Source: Turritopsis dohrnii (taxonomy: Eukaryota > Cnidaria > Hydrozoa > Anthoathecata > Oceaniidae). From it: 64,000 bases of DNA. The stretch lies in assembly GCA_027922465.2 (NCBI GenBank), contig BQMF02000642.1:62001-126000 (forward strand). The letters run 5' to 3'. This document shows positions 10,631 through 22,789 of the stretch, piece by piece (position 1 is the first letter of the stretch; each line of letters begins with the position of its first letter). The notes under the pieces were generated by a model. That model was not told where the DNA came from and ran no database searches. It worked only from the letters and a program-made list of their open reading frames with translations. A program made the translations under genes and the position numbers.

Positions 10631-11047
10631 GGTGTAAGTGCTAGTTGTTTTAACCCGTTTTTTCATGTAACCGCCTATGATTGGCGAGAGGAGGGTTCTT
10701 GATATTATCGTTATTGATCCTTGAATTTTTTTCGTTTTCCTTCTATTTGATAGACAATTTCTCTGATAAAAAGAAGAATGTGACGGCAAGGAACATAAAA
10801 GGCAACAAAAATAGCTTTTACAACACCATGAGTTCTGTTATGTCAACTATGCAGTCAGAGAAGGTCAAATGCTTGTTTCTGTTTGGCATCACGTTGCATA
10901 ATAGCCAGAAATTTGATGCTACAAACCGTAAAATAGAAAATCGGTATGAATTCTACTTTCAACAAAACATAAACTCGAATAAAAACGTCTTAGGAATAAA
11001 ATTAAATTGTTCCAACTACATGGATGTATGTTATTTTCACCTTTTAG
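10631..11047. other. Spacer between LINE and next gene
   Basis: The LINE tail is followed by AT-rich sequence with open but low-complexity frames and no convincing exon. GTGTAAGTG at about 10631-10639 looks like a splice donor directly after the LINE tail, which would fit the idea that the LINE landed at an exon-intron boundary. Confidence 0.35.
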
Positions 11048-14000
11048 TCATGTTATTTGCAATGATGACGACATGGGTTCTTTTCTTCAATCAAAGCTTG
11101 TTGATTATCGTTTGAAATCAATGTCTTCCATTGGAATGCGGGAAATTTTACTTCGCTCCTATCCATCCAACATAACTATTTACGACCAGTTTCGAATTAT
11201 CACGAGCATACCAAATCATCATAGATGGAATTGGATCGATTCCTCCTCGCAATTCAAATATGAACAACGGTTTTCAACTTCTATGAAGTATTATCCAGGA
11301 TCACCAAGAAACCGTATCATACAGGCATGGGTTTTCCGGGACGACCCAATAAATATCATTGAAGCATGTATAAAAAACATGTTGGGTATCAAGTGCGAGG
11401 TTCCTTATCAAAAAAAGCCGTGTAGGAAAGTTTTTGGAAGGAAGAAATCACAAAAGTTAAAAAGACCCACAGTCTCCATACCGATTTACAAAAATTTGGC
11501 GAAAGATTTCAGTACAAATTTATTTGAATACTTTTGTGGGGAAATATTTCGTCATAAGCATCTACATTGGCGATTTCGAGATGAAAACAAGCAAGTTATT
11601 GCAATGGGTGGATATAACAGCGAAAGTGGAAATTTTATGGTAAAACTTCAGAATACTTTTTCCTATGATGCTGTGGTGATGTATACCTGACAAGAATGTA
11701 CTAAAATCTTCATAGATTAGTCTTTTCACTTTCAGCACAACAACAAGAATCACAGTATTTCAGAACAAATGACAGTACTGACGGTAACTTGAAACTGGGA
11801 CCGCAATTTGATATTTCATTTCCTGAGACCATACATTTAATTTTCTGGTGTCATGTTATATTTTAGAACTACGAGTATGTCCATGTGACCGCCATCAAAA
11901 CTACAACCACACCAATCATTAAATGTGAATGCAGAATTTTTCACACGTTGCAGAGTTCAATTGCTGTCGATCACAGCAACTATGCTGATACGAGGGAGAG
12001 AGTGACGTGCTGCCATTGTCGATTGATGAAGGAATTGCTGTGTATAGCTACTTTTGAAAACATCAATGAAACAGTTTCCGTCCCTGATCTCATCAATAAA
12101 CAAGTGCGTTTATTTAGTGTTTATATGATGATACTTCTTAACTTCTAATACCACGCTGCACTAATGATTTATTCAGTCCAGTAAACATATTTTCGAAATA
12201 TTTTTTGATTTCATTAGATTGTGTTGGAGGCCTTGAAAGATGTCGATTCAAAAGTTTTTCGGCTGCATGCCAAGGCTGGTGTTGAAAGGTTTTCCATTGC
12301 GGGTGATGAAGTGGAATTTGTAACAATCTCTAGTGTGGATAAGAGTGACCGTCAGGTTGCAAGTTGTCATTCCACAAAATGCCGTTTATCTAAAAACCAA
12401 TCCAGTAAACGCAATATCAAAAGCCTTAGAGATTGCTCCACCCTTTGTGAACATTTAAAACTGCTGCGAGAAAGTTTCGAGACTCCAGCTCCTATGGAGA
12501 TCGATGATATGGATGGCGAAGATGATGGTGCAGTCTGCGATGACGACAGTGTTAGTAGTGATGAAGAAGAAACCTTACCAACTGAAAAGGTGAAATAACC
12601 TTGATGTTTTGCAATCACATATCATTTTGTTTTGCAAGTAGTCAACGTATCTATTCGTGACCGCTAAATATGCATATACTTTTCGGTATTAACACTTTCT
12701 TGCAAAATATACTTTACCTTTTGATGTCAGTATTCATGTAACCAGAGCACTTCAGTCAAACAGAGGCTACATTCGGCTTGAAGTCTGAATTTACGTGAAA
12801 TAGAAAGCATAGTGAATCTATTACAAATTCGCAATTAGGCTTTAATGCATTTTGGGTTTTAGTGGAAAGAAATTTTTGACATTGAAAGTGGTTTGTGGAA
12901 TTTTGGAGAGACTTGTCCTTCGACACAAATAGTGGACTCTAATCCTAATTCTACGAATCTCAGTGCACAGTTCTACAAACGTAGCAGGATTGACATCAAA
13001 GATGCACGCACATATCCCTCGTTTGTGCCAAACACCGATGGTTCATGTGCCTGCAAGGTATTTGTAGACCTAAATTAAATAACTCTAACTACTGTATAAT
13101 GATATGATCATTTACAGGTACTTTTTATCTTGTAGGCAGGATGGATTTCAGATGAAAATCCACTTGGCATATTAGAAGAGGAAGGGAAAACAAATCTTTT
13201 TTTAACTCTCGGCAAGTACTTCATGTTAATATTAATGTCGTATTCAGCAATTGCGTATATAATAACAACCTATCAATAATACACAATAAAACTGAATTTA
13301 TACTTCCATTATGATTTAGGATCCGTCGAGGGAACGGTTTATAGGCGAAAATGTCTCCGGGAAAATTGCACCAAAAAATGGACTGGCGAAGATGAGTGTA
13401 TCTTCAGATTTTCCAACCATACTTGTGCGGGTTATGAAATTGGATGGATGTTTGTGGATGCTGTGAATAGTGGAAAACAGACATTTTCTGGATTTGCTAC
13501 ATTCATGAATAAAACATACCAGCGAATTAATCCTTCCGGAAAGTTATTCATGTCCAATCGCACATTCATTTCCTGGTGGTTTGCGTGGGCATCGCATATG
13601 AAAATTGATTTTCGTATGGGTTGCTCGTGGTGTGATAACCAATGTGGTGCACTTGCATGTGATGGCACTAAAATTGGTTTAAACTTTAAACAAACGTTTG
13701 TTGCGCCAATAGAACATACACGCCAATCGTCAGAAACCATAGAAACACAATTAAGAAGGCTTGACCGCTGTTTCATACCAACCACTGCAAGTAACAGCGC
13801 GGAATCATGTCGAGCTGCCAGAAAAGGACTCCAACAAATGTGCAAGTATGCTATCGATGGGAATACGGAAATGATTTCTTTAGAAACTTTTCAGCAATAC
13901 CTCGCATTAGTAAGCCAACAAGTAACCCCGTTCATCATTCGTATGTTTAATGTGCAGCAACAGAATATTGATCGGAGTGAACAATTACTAGGTTTGAAGC

Positions 14001-14923
14001 TGTTGTCAATGTTTTTTACTGATTGCTCCGTTGATGTCATTTGTCCAATTGCACTGGTCGAAAGGTTGAGCACCATCTTGGTCGGTGATATCTCGGATAG
14101 TAACGTTTTCACCGAGGAAATAAAGAAATATTGTCCTGAAATGGCAGAACTGATGATTCAATCGTTCATAGTTCATAAAAGCATTCCAGACGATACAACC
14201 AGGTTTCTCTCGTTTATTTGTGATCGTGTGAAAGCTATTCATTCTTTAAATGTTCCACCATCATCACCAGGAAGAATCTATGGCACATATAACCCAGCGA
14301 AGTTTGGTCGGGCATATTACTTCACGGAAAGTGGAGAGCAACTCAGAGAAATGAGAGCGTTTTCTATTGATAACAAAAAAGCAAATGATGCCGTTCATGA
14401 TGATATTCCTGATGTATCTTGCCGGAAATCGTACCCCAACGTTTCAAAAAAAGGGACAACTTATCTTTTCCTCTGGTTCTGTCCGTACCATGGACACTGT
14501 TGGGGTTTTCATATAATTCCAGGCAGTGAGGGAAGAAAAGATGCACTGGCATCTTTGTATACACATCTGGAAAATGCTCCAGAAACTTTATTTTATGACT
14601 TTGCGTGCAGTCTCAGTGAATTTGCTAAAAACCGTGAGTCTGGTTATTTCGCAAGGACACGTTTTTTTCATGACATATTTCATGGTTATAGCCATAATTG
14701 CTCACAAGCATTCAACAGCAATAGGTTAAGTGGGATGAACGCACCAAACACCAGCATATGCGAACAATTCAACAGCTTTTTGCAAAGAATCAAGGCTTCT
14801 GCAAAATTGATGAAGCAGACACATTTTACTTTTTACGTCCAATTTTTTATACATCAATGGAATGTAATGGTTTTCAACAGCAGCCAAGCAAGAATGAGGA
14901 TTGGATATTACGGTTCCATGTAA
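11048..14923 (+). CDS. HMGXB3-like / KDZ-transposase-lineage gene, seven exons
   Basis: Exons read as 11048-~11675, 11736-11783, 11867-12103, 12218-12589, 12863-13057, 13136-13211 and 13320-14923. All junctions are phase-consistent and stop-free, giving about 1050 codons. Intron 6 uses a GC donor (GCAAGT). Visible parts: a CxxC cluster (CCHCRLMKELLC, exon 3), an acidic Ser/Asp-rich stretch (end of exon 4), a Cys/His segment (RKCLRENC, FSNHTCAGYE), and a long C-terminal domain with YHGHCWGFHIIPGSEGRKD, FYDFACSLSEF, FHDIFHGYSHNC and SICEQFNSFL. These blocks recall the HMGXB3-like proteins of animals, which are thought to derive from KDZ (Dileera) transposases with an RNase H-like core; D, C-H and E residues there are catalytic candidates. 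The true first exon is not found; the acidic frame at 7540 is a candidate. Confidence 0.7.
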
Positions 14924-15656
14924 TGAGAAAACGTTGTTGATGCATGGTATATGTTCCTAACATGAACTAATTTACTTTAATGATCAGTTGATCAACACTT
15001 CCTTCTTCAAATTTTGTTTGTTTGCGTTAGTTATATTCACTTTCATGTTTCATTACTTCTTTAGCATTTTCACCGAATGCGTGTCTAAAGGAAAAATATG
15101 TAATATAATATTATCTGATTATATAAAACATAGAAAACACAGATTTTTAAAATTCACAATATTTCGACTTGCTATGTGTCTTTATCAAGTGTGCATTGCT
15201 TCTACTCAATCACAAAGTTATTTAAAAAATTAGTTTGATCAAAAATTCTTTCTTTGAACAAGAAAGCTAGACCTTCTTGTTTTGTCATAAATTTACAAGC
15301 AGATTAGAGGTTATGAAATTCTACTTAAGAGGATTTAGCAAAATTTTAACCTGGAGTGTCACTGTAATCTTTGTGATAATGAGATCATTGGGAGTACGTC
15401 ACAATGAAAAATTAACCAAAAACCACCTACTCTTTTCTTTCTATGGGACGCAAAACTGACCAGGAACTTTCCACATAACAAAGAACCACCTGGCTATGTC
15501 TTGTACTCATTGGACACTTCCTTTGCTTATAGGTTTGTTCTCATGTAATAAGAATAATAGCAGTAACTTAAGTTATAAGAGGATTGCACTCATAGGCACT
15601 TCCACCGCTTTTATGTTTGTATTCATGTAACAAGAATGTCTACAGACACAAGTGTA
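14924..15656. other. Non-coding; imperfect ~84-bp direct repeat
   Basis: No gene is recognised. CACTTCC...CATGTAA(T/C)AAGAAT occurs twice, at about 15511-15553 and 15595-15637, as an imperfect direct repeat. Confidence 0.4.
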
Positions 15657-16080
15657 CTACCGTCAATGTGCCAAATTACGGACAGCCTTCCTAATTACGG
15701 ACATCAAAATGTAAACAAATATTCTTGACACGAAAATATACATTCAATGTTGGCTAATATAAGGAAACAGACGTCTGAAAGCTTCTTAAACTTTTTAATA
15801 GTAGCTTGTAAGATAGTCCGTGTACATAGCGGACGCGCCCATTCTTTTATCTTTATTCCCTTGTTCATTTCAACCATGCACAATGTTTCGAATTTCGAAG
15901 ATAAGCAAAATCCAAAGTTTTTTATTCTATTTTTGTGGTATGAACTCCAATTTATAAAGGAAACGACAAAGAGCTGATCCCGTAAATGATTCTTCCTAAT
16001 TAAAAAAACATCAAAATCTACATCAATCATTTCTTCCTCATCCATCAAAATGAATGGCGATTTCGATGGCGTTGATCAAA
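15657..16080. repeat. Degenerate TIR-type mini-element end
   Basis: The start TACCGTC...AATTACGGACA with a second AATTACGGACAT resembles the terminal repeats of the element at 29757-30330 (TACCGTC...AACTTCGGACAT). No matching right end is evident before the tandem array, so this is probably a truncated copy of a related family. Confidence 0.4.
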
Positions 16081-16087
16081 TATTAAA

Positions 16088-16920
16088 ATATCTGAAAGAA
16101 ATGACTGCTACTACGTTATTTTCTCTAAGGACGGCATAGTACTACCTTAAATACAATTTTGAAGAAAATGGGTAGTTTCGAGATAAGCGATGACTTCCGT
16201 AAGCCATTTTGACCTCTGTCCTGTGCAACCAAATGGTTCGAATGATCAAAAGCTGTAAGGAACAAGTTATGTTGGAGGCCACGCCACCAAAAATATCCTA
16301 CATATCTGAAAGAAATGACTATTACTACGTTATTTTCTCTAAGGACGGCATAGTACTACCTTAAATACAATTTTGAAGAAAATGGGTAGTTTCGAGATAA
16401 GCGATGACTTCCGTAAGCCATTTTGACCTCTGTCCTGTGCAACCAAATGGTTCGAATGATTAAAAGCTGTAAGGAACAAGTTATGTTGGAGGCCACGCCA
16501 CCAAAAAAATCCTATATATCTGAAAGAAATGACTATTACTACGTTATTTTCTCTAAGGACGGCATAGTACTACCTTAAATACAATTTTGAAGAAAATGGG
16601 TAGTTTCGAGATAAGCGATGACTTCCGTAAGCCATTTTGACCTCTGTCCTGTGCAACCAAATGGTTCGAATGATCAAAAGCTGTAAGGAACAAGTTATGT
16701 TGGAGGCCACGCCACCAAAAAAATCCTATATATCTGAAAGAAATGACTATTACTACGTTATTTTCTTTAAGGACGGCATAGTACTACCTTAAATACAATT
16801 TTGAAGAAAATGGGTAGTTTCGAGATAAGCGATGACTTCCGTAAGTCATTTTGACCTCTGTCCTGCGCAACCACATGGTTCCAATGATCAAAAACTGTAA
16901 GGAACGAGTTATGTCGGATA
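16088..16920. repeat. 214-bp tandem repeat, about 3.9 units
   Basis: Units begin with ATATCTGAAAGAAATGAC at 16088, 16302, 16516 and 16730, giving an exact period of 214 bases. Units are nearly identical (single-base differences such as AAAATATCC versus AAAAAATCC), and the last unit is slightly more diverged and ends about 16920. This is a satellite-like array with recent homogenisation. No coding content is seen. Confidence 0.95.
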
Positions 16921-17291
16921 TGACCATGGGGGCTGAACAGAGTGCTGTGCTGAGCTGAGAGGAAATGTGAAATGAATCACACTGTTACAGTAACACTGTT
17001 ACCAGGGAGCGAAGAGCCTACCACACGGCTACCAGTTGGTACATACCATGTATATACGTTTAAAGAAAAAACAAACAACAGTTTCGACACCGTTTCGGGT
17101 GTTCCCATTTTCAAGTCAATATAATTCTTGTTGAATATTACAAATTTTTTTATACAATTTTTAATATTTTAATTTTCAAAGAAATCAAAGCGAAATTTAA
17201 ATTCGCACCCAGCTTAATCAGGCTGAGATTTGTTTACACACTTACAATAACACATCAGTTTACAATTTTTAGAATTGCATGTCCATTATAG
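16921..17291. other. No recognised gene
   Basis: Unique-looking AT-rich sequence follows the tandem array. No promoter, RNA gene or open frame could be supported. Confidence 0.4.
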
Positions 17292-17397
17292 TTACAGTGA
17301 CGTCAGTAAGAATTTCAGTGACGGAAAGAAAATTCTTGCCAATCGTTTAATAATTTGCTGTGGCTCAGCACCCAGATGAATATAATAAAATGTCTCT

Positions 17398-17986
17398 TCA
17401 AACGTCAGGACATTGAAGCGTGCAAGCATATAAAATAACATTTGACGATCCAAGAATGTCATCAACTGAACATTGATTTGCATCAAAAGACGTAATTTTG
17501 TCGCCAAATGAGTCGTTACAGTGACTGTCGATTAAAAGTATTCGGGTACCAAAGGAAAATACCGAAAATACATTTACTCCTACTACCAGAATTGTAAAGA
17601 TGTTGTTATTTGCATGATACATATTTCGGAAGAACGTCATAATTGAACTGGATTGACCTGTACTAGTATCATAATTTTGTTCATCAAGTACAGTCAGTTC
17701 AAAATGAGGAGCAAGGATATCTAGCGCTTCTTGGACTAACAGTAGACAGTGCCAACAGAATTTCTTAATTGATCTGTGTAGTAGCATTAGAGAAAGTCTC
17801 CCTTTCTTTATGATGGTCTAAAACAGAATAATTATGTTAATTAATAAACTGAAAAATATTTGATTCTACTCATATTATTTCCGTGAGATCTTACAAAAAT
17901 TGTGAAAAAGTGAACGGCAGGAACACTTACAAACATGTCAAAGTCTTCTTTCCCACCTTCCTCACGGTCTGAATCACTTGAATTAG
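17398..17986 (-). CDS. Two-exon gene fragment with protease-like DSH motif
   Basis: Exon 17931-17986 (reading NSSDSDREEGGKEDFDMF) ends at a GTAAGT donor and joins in phase to exon 17398-17817, which starts after TTTTAG. The second exon reads KKFCWHCLLLVQEALDILAP, then FTILVVGVNVFSVFSFGTR and LLIDSHCNDSFGDKITSF. The block 'hydrophobic strand - variable loop - hydrophobic strand - DSH.N..G' recalls the His-box half of the ubiquitin-protease-like domains found with Helitron/PIF1 proteins. The frame stops at 17398; an overlapping frame from about 17430 down to 17292 (FEETFYYIHLGAEPQQIIKR) looks like its continuation after a frameshift. No upstream exons beyond 17986 were identified. Probably a decayed or partial gene of transposon origin. 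Confidence 0.4.
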
Positions 17987-18129
17987 CTAAAGACGAAAAT
18001 TTGGACAGTCAGTACACCAATTGTAACAGATAATAAATAACCTGTATGTAGCAGCTGAATGGAAATTTGAATAGATAACATAAAACTTTAAAAACAGATT
18101 CCTAACTATGCAACTCGTCTTAATTCAAT

Positions 18130-18700
18130 TTCCGCGCCTTAGCGAAGGAAATTGTTTGATTTAGACATTCTATCTATCTCTTTCTCTCCGTAACAGTTTT
18201 TTGCCGTTTTCGGAAAGTCCGTTCGGATTTCGGATTGTTTGTTTCTTCAGAATAGTTAATGACAGACCCAAAACTCTATGCAAAATGTAATGCAAAAAGG
18301 CCACTTTCAATATCAATTCATAAAAATAATAAGCCTTTTATACTTTTGGAATACTTTTAAAAGTTATTTTAGCCGTTTTATGTTGAAAACTTCCCAATTC
18401 AGTTATCTTTAAAATTTCTTTAAAAAGTCAGTAAAATATGCACACCGAACACGTGAATCGTTCTCGAACCGTTTGGTTTATGTTTTGAGGAAATTGTAGA
18501 ATTAGAAAAAACTTTGAAGAAGAATTTTAAGACTTTATCTACTATTGCAATCGAAATATAATCATAAGAACATTCCTTATAGAGGAAATATTGGTGTTTA
18601 GCTGACTCTGGGAAAAATTCTTGAAAAAGAAGGTGAAGGCTTGATAGTAACCGAAACTTTGCTGTGAAAAAAACTTTCAATATCGCAGCAAAAATGTATT
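18130..18700 (-). repeat. Repeat copy inverted relative to 31235-32640
   Basis: The reverse complement of 18130-18700 matches the outer parts of 31235-32640 in the same order, for example TTTCCTCTATAAGGAATGTTCT, TCCTCAAAACATAAAC, GGGTCTGTCATTAACT and GAACGGACTTTCCGAAAACR. Short open frames inside are not conserved as protein. This is one member of a dispersed, probably transposable, family with no recognisable coding domain. Confidence 0.7.
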
Positions 18701-20198
18701 ATAGTATCAAAACATTACTGGTGAATACATCTTATCAATAAATGCATGAAACATGTTCATTATATATTTCCCCGTAGGGCGAAATATATGTTAAAACCGG
18801 CAGTTTCCTTCTCCTCCTTCTTCTCCGTTCACTTTTATAGTCGCGGTTCAGTATTGAATTTTCGCCTAGCCAAAGTAGATAAGAATAGAGGCTAGTCTAC
18901 AGCACGCCATTTTTTTCAGTCAGTGCAGATGGGCAGTGGAAGATTTTTGCTTTTTTCTGCTAGCTTTTGAAATGATTCAATAGATAAAACGTTAAATGAT
19001 GGAAATGAATTGTTTTAGCTCAGTGTTGTCTTAAAAAGCTTTGTAAAAACATTTGATTGAACGTGTAAAAACCGGAAAAAATCGATATATCAATGATGTT
19101 TTGCTTTTGAGTTGATAATGTGTTATGATAATTGGTTATTAATTTGCTTCGAACAGCAAACCATTGAAACCATTGAAGTGGTTTCAGTGTAAAGGTGAAA
19201 ATTCATTATTAATAGCCAGGCTGAAGATTTATTTTTATTTTACATCCTGATAATAATGTTTAGCCCAAGTGGACTGGACTGGAAAGCATGATGTACACCC
19301 CAGTCATAAAGGAAACCCTTTTCATGTGGAAAACAACCAGTTCAACCAGTTTGTTCAAGCAGCAAGTAAAAATGTGATGTCGCAATACAATAAGAAGCTC
19401 AGAAAACCAATGACGTATAATATATATTTTAAAACACCGGATTGAGAAACACATAATAACTTGAAAGAATCTGGTTGAGTGTGCTTCCCAGGATCGTCAT
19501 TTAATCCAACAACAGAAACATAGTTTACTATGGATGAATTCCATGGCCACGTATACTGTTTCGATACTGTATGTCATATTTTATTTTACAAAATTTAATA
19601 TATATACTGTCAATTTTCCTGTACGAACAACGAACGTAAATCAAAACACAATACAGATGACAGTCTGTAAATTAAATCAAGCCGGAACACAAACTTCTAC
19701 TTTCAGCTTCAGGGATTTATTTATATAAGTACATTTTTACCACAAAATAAGCAATGAGTGTGAACATATTTTTTTGAACAAAAATGTTTATTCTGAATAC
19801 TTGAATTTAGTTTTATGAATTGTCACTTTAAGCCCATCTTTTTTTTTTAAAATAACTATTCTGTCCTAATTTGAAATGCTACACGTAATATTTGTTAGTA
19901 GGGATTTTGGTTGCTTTTGATAGTTATTTGCTTATATTACCCGAAAAGTTTAGGTTTAACAATTTTCTTTTCTTTTTTGTACAGAAAGCCTGTATACAAA
20001 TTTGATTGTATAGTGTTGTGAGATCATACATATTATATTATTATGATGAAATTGTGTTACACATTGATGGCGTTGTTGATGTGCAGTTGCTTAAGCGGAA
20101 ATATTTAGTCGCATTTAGGTCTTATAATTTTTAGCTACGTGTCCATAGTAACTTCTCAGAAACCTTATCATTTGAACGTGAACAACTTCATTTCAGAA
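18701..20198. other. No recognised gene
   Basis: AT-rich sequence with scattered short frames lacking recognisable motifs. Nothing further could be supported. Confidence 0.45.
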
Positions 20199-20527
20199 TA
20201 AGGGGTCGGTTACACGTAGGCGGGATGAAAACTGCCCCGGGGCAAAACTTCAGCGCAGGGTAAATTTTTGTTACAATACACGCAGGTTAAAAACCGGGAT
20301 GAAATTCAGCATGAAAAGATGAGTTGCGCACATTTTTAACCTGGTTTGAAAGCAAATTTGTGCATAGACGTCAAAATCATGCTCAAATTGCCCCGGGGTG
20401 AATTTCACCCGTCTTATGAACAGGGGTGAAATAAGCCCTGCGGTTGTGTATACAGACAAAGTGATTTCTTCACAGACAGGGTTGAATTCACCCCCCGGGG
20501 TGAATTGTACGTGTAACCTACCCCTAA
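20199..20527. mobile_element. TIR mini-element (MITE), ~330 bp
   Basis: Terminal inverted repeats TAAGGGGTCGGTTACACGTA (20199-20218) and its near-perfect reverse complement at 20508-20527 (two mismatches). The interior holds several GCCCCGGGG/CCCCGGGG palindromes and GGTGAAATTCACCC-like motifs that extend the hairpin potential. No transposase is encoded. Confidence 0.85.
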
Positions 20528-20660
20528 GTTCGAAGTAAGTTTTTTTTGTGGTATTAAATTCAATCTGAGTATCAGGTTGATGGTAGTTATACTGTAATTA
20601 TTTAATGATACATTTTTCTCATGGTTATCAATGTACACACAATAATTATAAAATGTTTGC

Positions 20661-20700
20661 AACTTTGGGGAAATATATAGTCACATTTTTGCGAATCTTG
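20661..20700. repeat. 40-bp dispersed repeat (copy 1)
   Basis: The 40 bases beginning AACTTTGGGGAAATATATAG are repeated at 26785-26824 with one difference. Flanks diverge immediately after TTTGCGAATCTT. Confidence 0.75.
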
Positions 20701-21227
20701 TTTCATTTAATAAATATTACACCGAAAGTTGAAGATATTGAAAAAAACAAACAAATGAAATTGTCATAGCCAGCACAAATCACTAGTGAATGAATTGACC
20801 CACAAACATACATACATACTGAAAGTATAAACAATTGCAAGATATTGGTAAACGATATGTCTTATAAAACTGTTTTTCTGGCTCCGAAACGTCATAGTGA
20901 ATTGAAAAGCAGTAATAAATTAAAGAAGAGGGTAATTTGGGGAATTCCAGACTGTATATATCAAATTATTCATCACTGTACAATGCTCGGTCAAGTTATC
21001 ACTTGTGTGGAACTGGTTAGTTTTAAATTCACATTTAATAGATTTTAAGATGACATTGTTCAAAATAATCCTGCAAACCGCTCAATAGAAGCACAATGAT
21101 TTAGTTTGGATATATGTCAGAGGAAAACAAACTTTGGATGATGATTAGAATCCAATCAATTATATACATACAATGAGATCACTAAAGCCTTGTGAAAATT
21201 TGGAGTGTAATATGTTCTAGGACACAA
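20701..21227. other. No recognised gene
   Basis: AT-rich sequence; a short frame at about 20845-21048 has no recognisable motif. Confidence 0.4.
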
Positions 21228-21653
21228 TACCTTAAGGGGATTTTTTTTTGCGTGGATTAAGTTTTGCAACTTTTGCGAATTTTGGTCAAATTCGCAAAAA
21301 TAAATCCACGCAAAACGTCAAGACATGAACAATTCGCGAAAATAAATCCACGTAAAATTTCATGATTTTATTTGCTCATTTTTTGGCTCTGCGTACCTTT
21401 CATATATTAACTATTTCCTTGTACTTATCAAGCACCCATTGGTTTTGCAATGTGGCAGGCATGGAAATGGTGATTTTCGCTGCTACTTCTAAGCTATATT
21501 ATAATACTCACATTGCACTTTATGCCCATTCGCAAATATAAATCCAAACATTTTCCTTGAGAAGCTCTGACTCGAAAAAATTAATCCACGCAAAATGCTC
21601 TCAAACCTTGGCTCGCAAAAATTAGTCCACGCAAAAAAAATCCCCTTAAGGTA
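21228..21653. mobile_element. TIR mini-element with CACGCAAAA sub-repeats
   Basis: The left end TACCTTAAGGGGATTTTTTT is matched in reverse by the right end AAAAAAATCCCCTTAAGGTA. Inside, the motif AAATCCACGCAAAA (or its complement TTTGCGTGGATT) recurs at least five times in both orientations. No protein is encoded. TA flanks suggest a TA-specific family. Confidence 0.88.
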
Positions 21654-22740
21654 TATCATGTTCGAAAAGAACATTTTCATACAGATCCTAACAAACTTTT
21701 ATTGTGTCATTTGTCTTTTCGTGCACATTGGTGTTATTTATAGACTCCATAGAAGTAGTAATATGCAGACAGTGGTGGATCGAGAGTGTAGTCACAACTT
21801 GTGGAGAAGCGCATCAACATAAGTTGTGAATTCAGTTCATATTATCAATGGGATTATTTGAACCTTTTTCTTTTATGTTTGAATTGCTAACACTCTCCTA
21901 CACAAGTTGCGGCTTACCTCTGGATCCGCCACTGGCAGGTTAAGTAGAAATAGATCTTCGTATTGTATGTTATGTTGATTTAAGTTATGTATATAATTTT
22001 TATCTTCTTGTAATCCTGTTAAATGTCATGGATTAAAATCTTTGAAATGCCCAACTTTCTCCTGCTATTAATGAAAGTTATGAACAATTTCATGTAATGT
22101 TTACTTAAATATATTACCAAATTCAAATTTCTGGCAAAATTTGGAAGGTCCTGAACAATTGCAAGGTCCTGATATTAAAGTTGGCAGTTACTTGCAGATT
22201 TTTCCCTGATTTTCAAATGATTTTGGTTCACTTCTATCGAATATCATTTTATTCTTCATGTGAACCATAAGTCATATTTTGGGAATTGTGATAGACCTGT
22301 TCTCACGTAAGCAACAAGAACAGAATGGATAGCCATTCGGATATCTTGAAAATCAGCCTAAAGCTATTTCCTCTAGGCCTGCTGCGGAAATTGTTCAAGC
22401 CCTGAGGCTTCTAGTTTGTCTTAATGTTGTTGTCATTCACTTACCAAGATCATTGTAATCTGTTAAGAGTGCATTGATTTTATTAGAGAAGAATATCAAA
22501 CGATTTCAGAATTTCAAAATTTCTCTTTCTTCAAATGCACGCTGTCTTCTAATGTACACTTCCGCACATAGGCGACGATTCACAGCTATATTAAAATGTT
22601 TATAGGAATACATCAAGGAATTCTGGCAAAGTTTGCATTGTTCAGCGAAAACATAATGTTCAAAGACAGGTAACGCTTTTCAATTTAACCTTATAACGAC
22701 ATTAGTACATACAAAATCTTGCAACTACCAGGATAATAAC
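21654..22740. other. No recognised gene
   Basis: No exon could be tied to the KDZ-like gene that ends just downstream on the minus strand, although its missing C-terminal exons would be expected here. The interval is AT-rich and holds no clear repeat. Confidence 0.4.
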
Positions 22741-22789
22741 TCGCTTACCTAACAAAATCAGCAATGAGGAATCCAAAAATAGGACTTAC

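Noticed and set aside
10681..11115. A membrane protein gene (hydrophobic N-terminus)
   Set aside because: It starts at a TTG, is low in complexity and overlaps the better supported exon starting at 11048.
13432..13845. A 137-codon open frame opposite the HMGXB3-like exon
   Set aside because: It is an antisense shadow of the long plus-strand exon; it has no motifs of its own.
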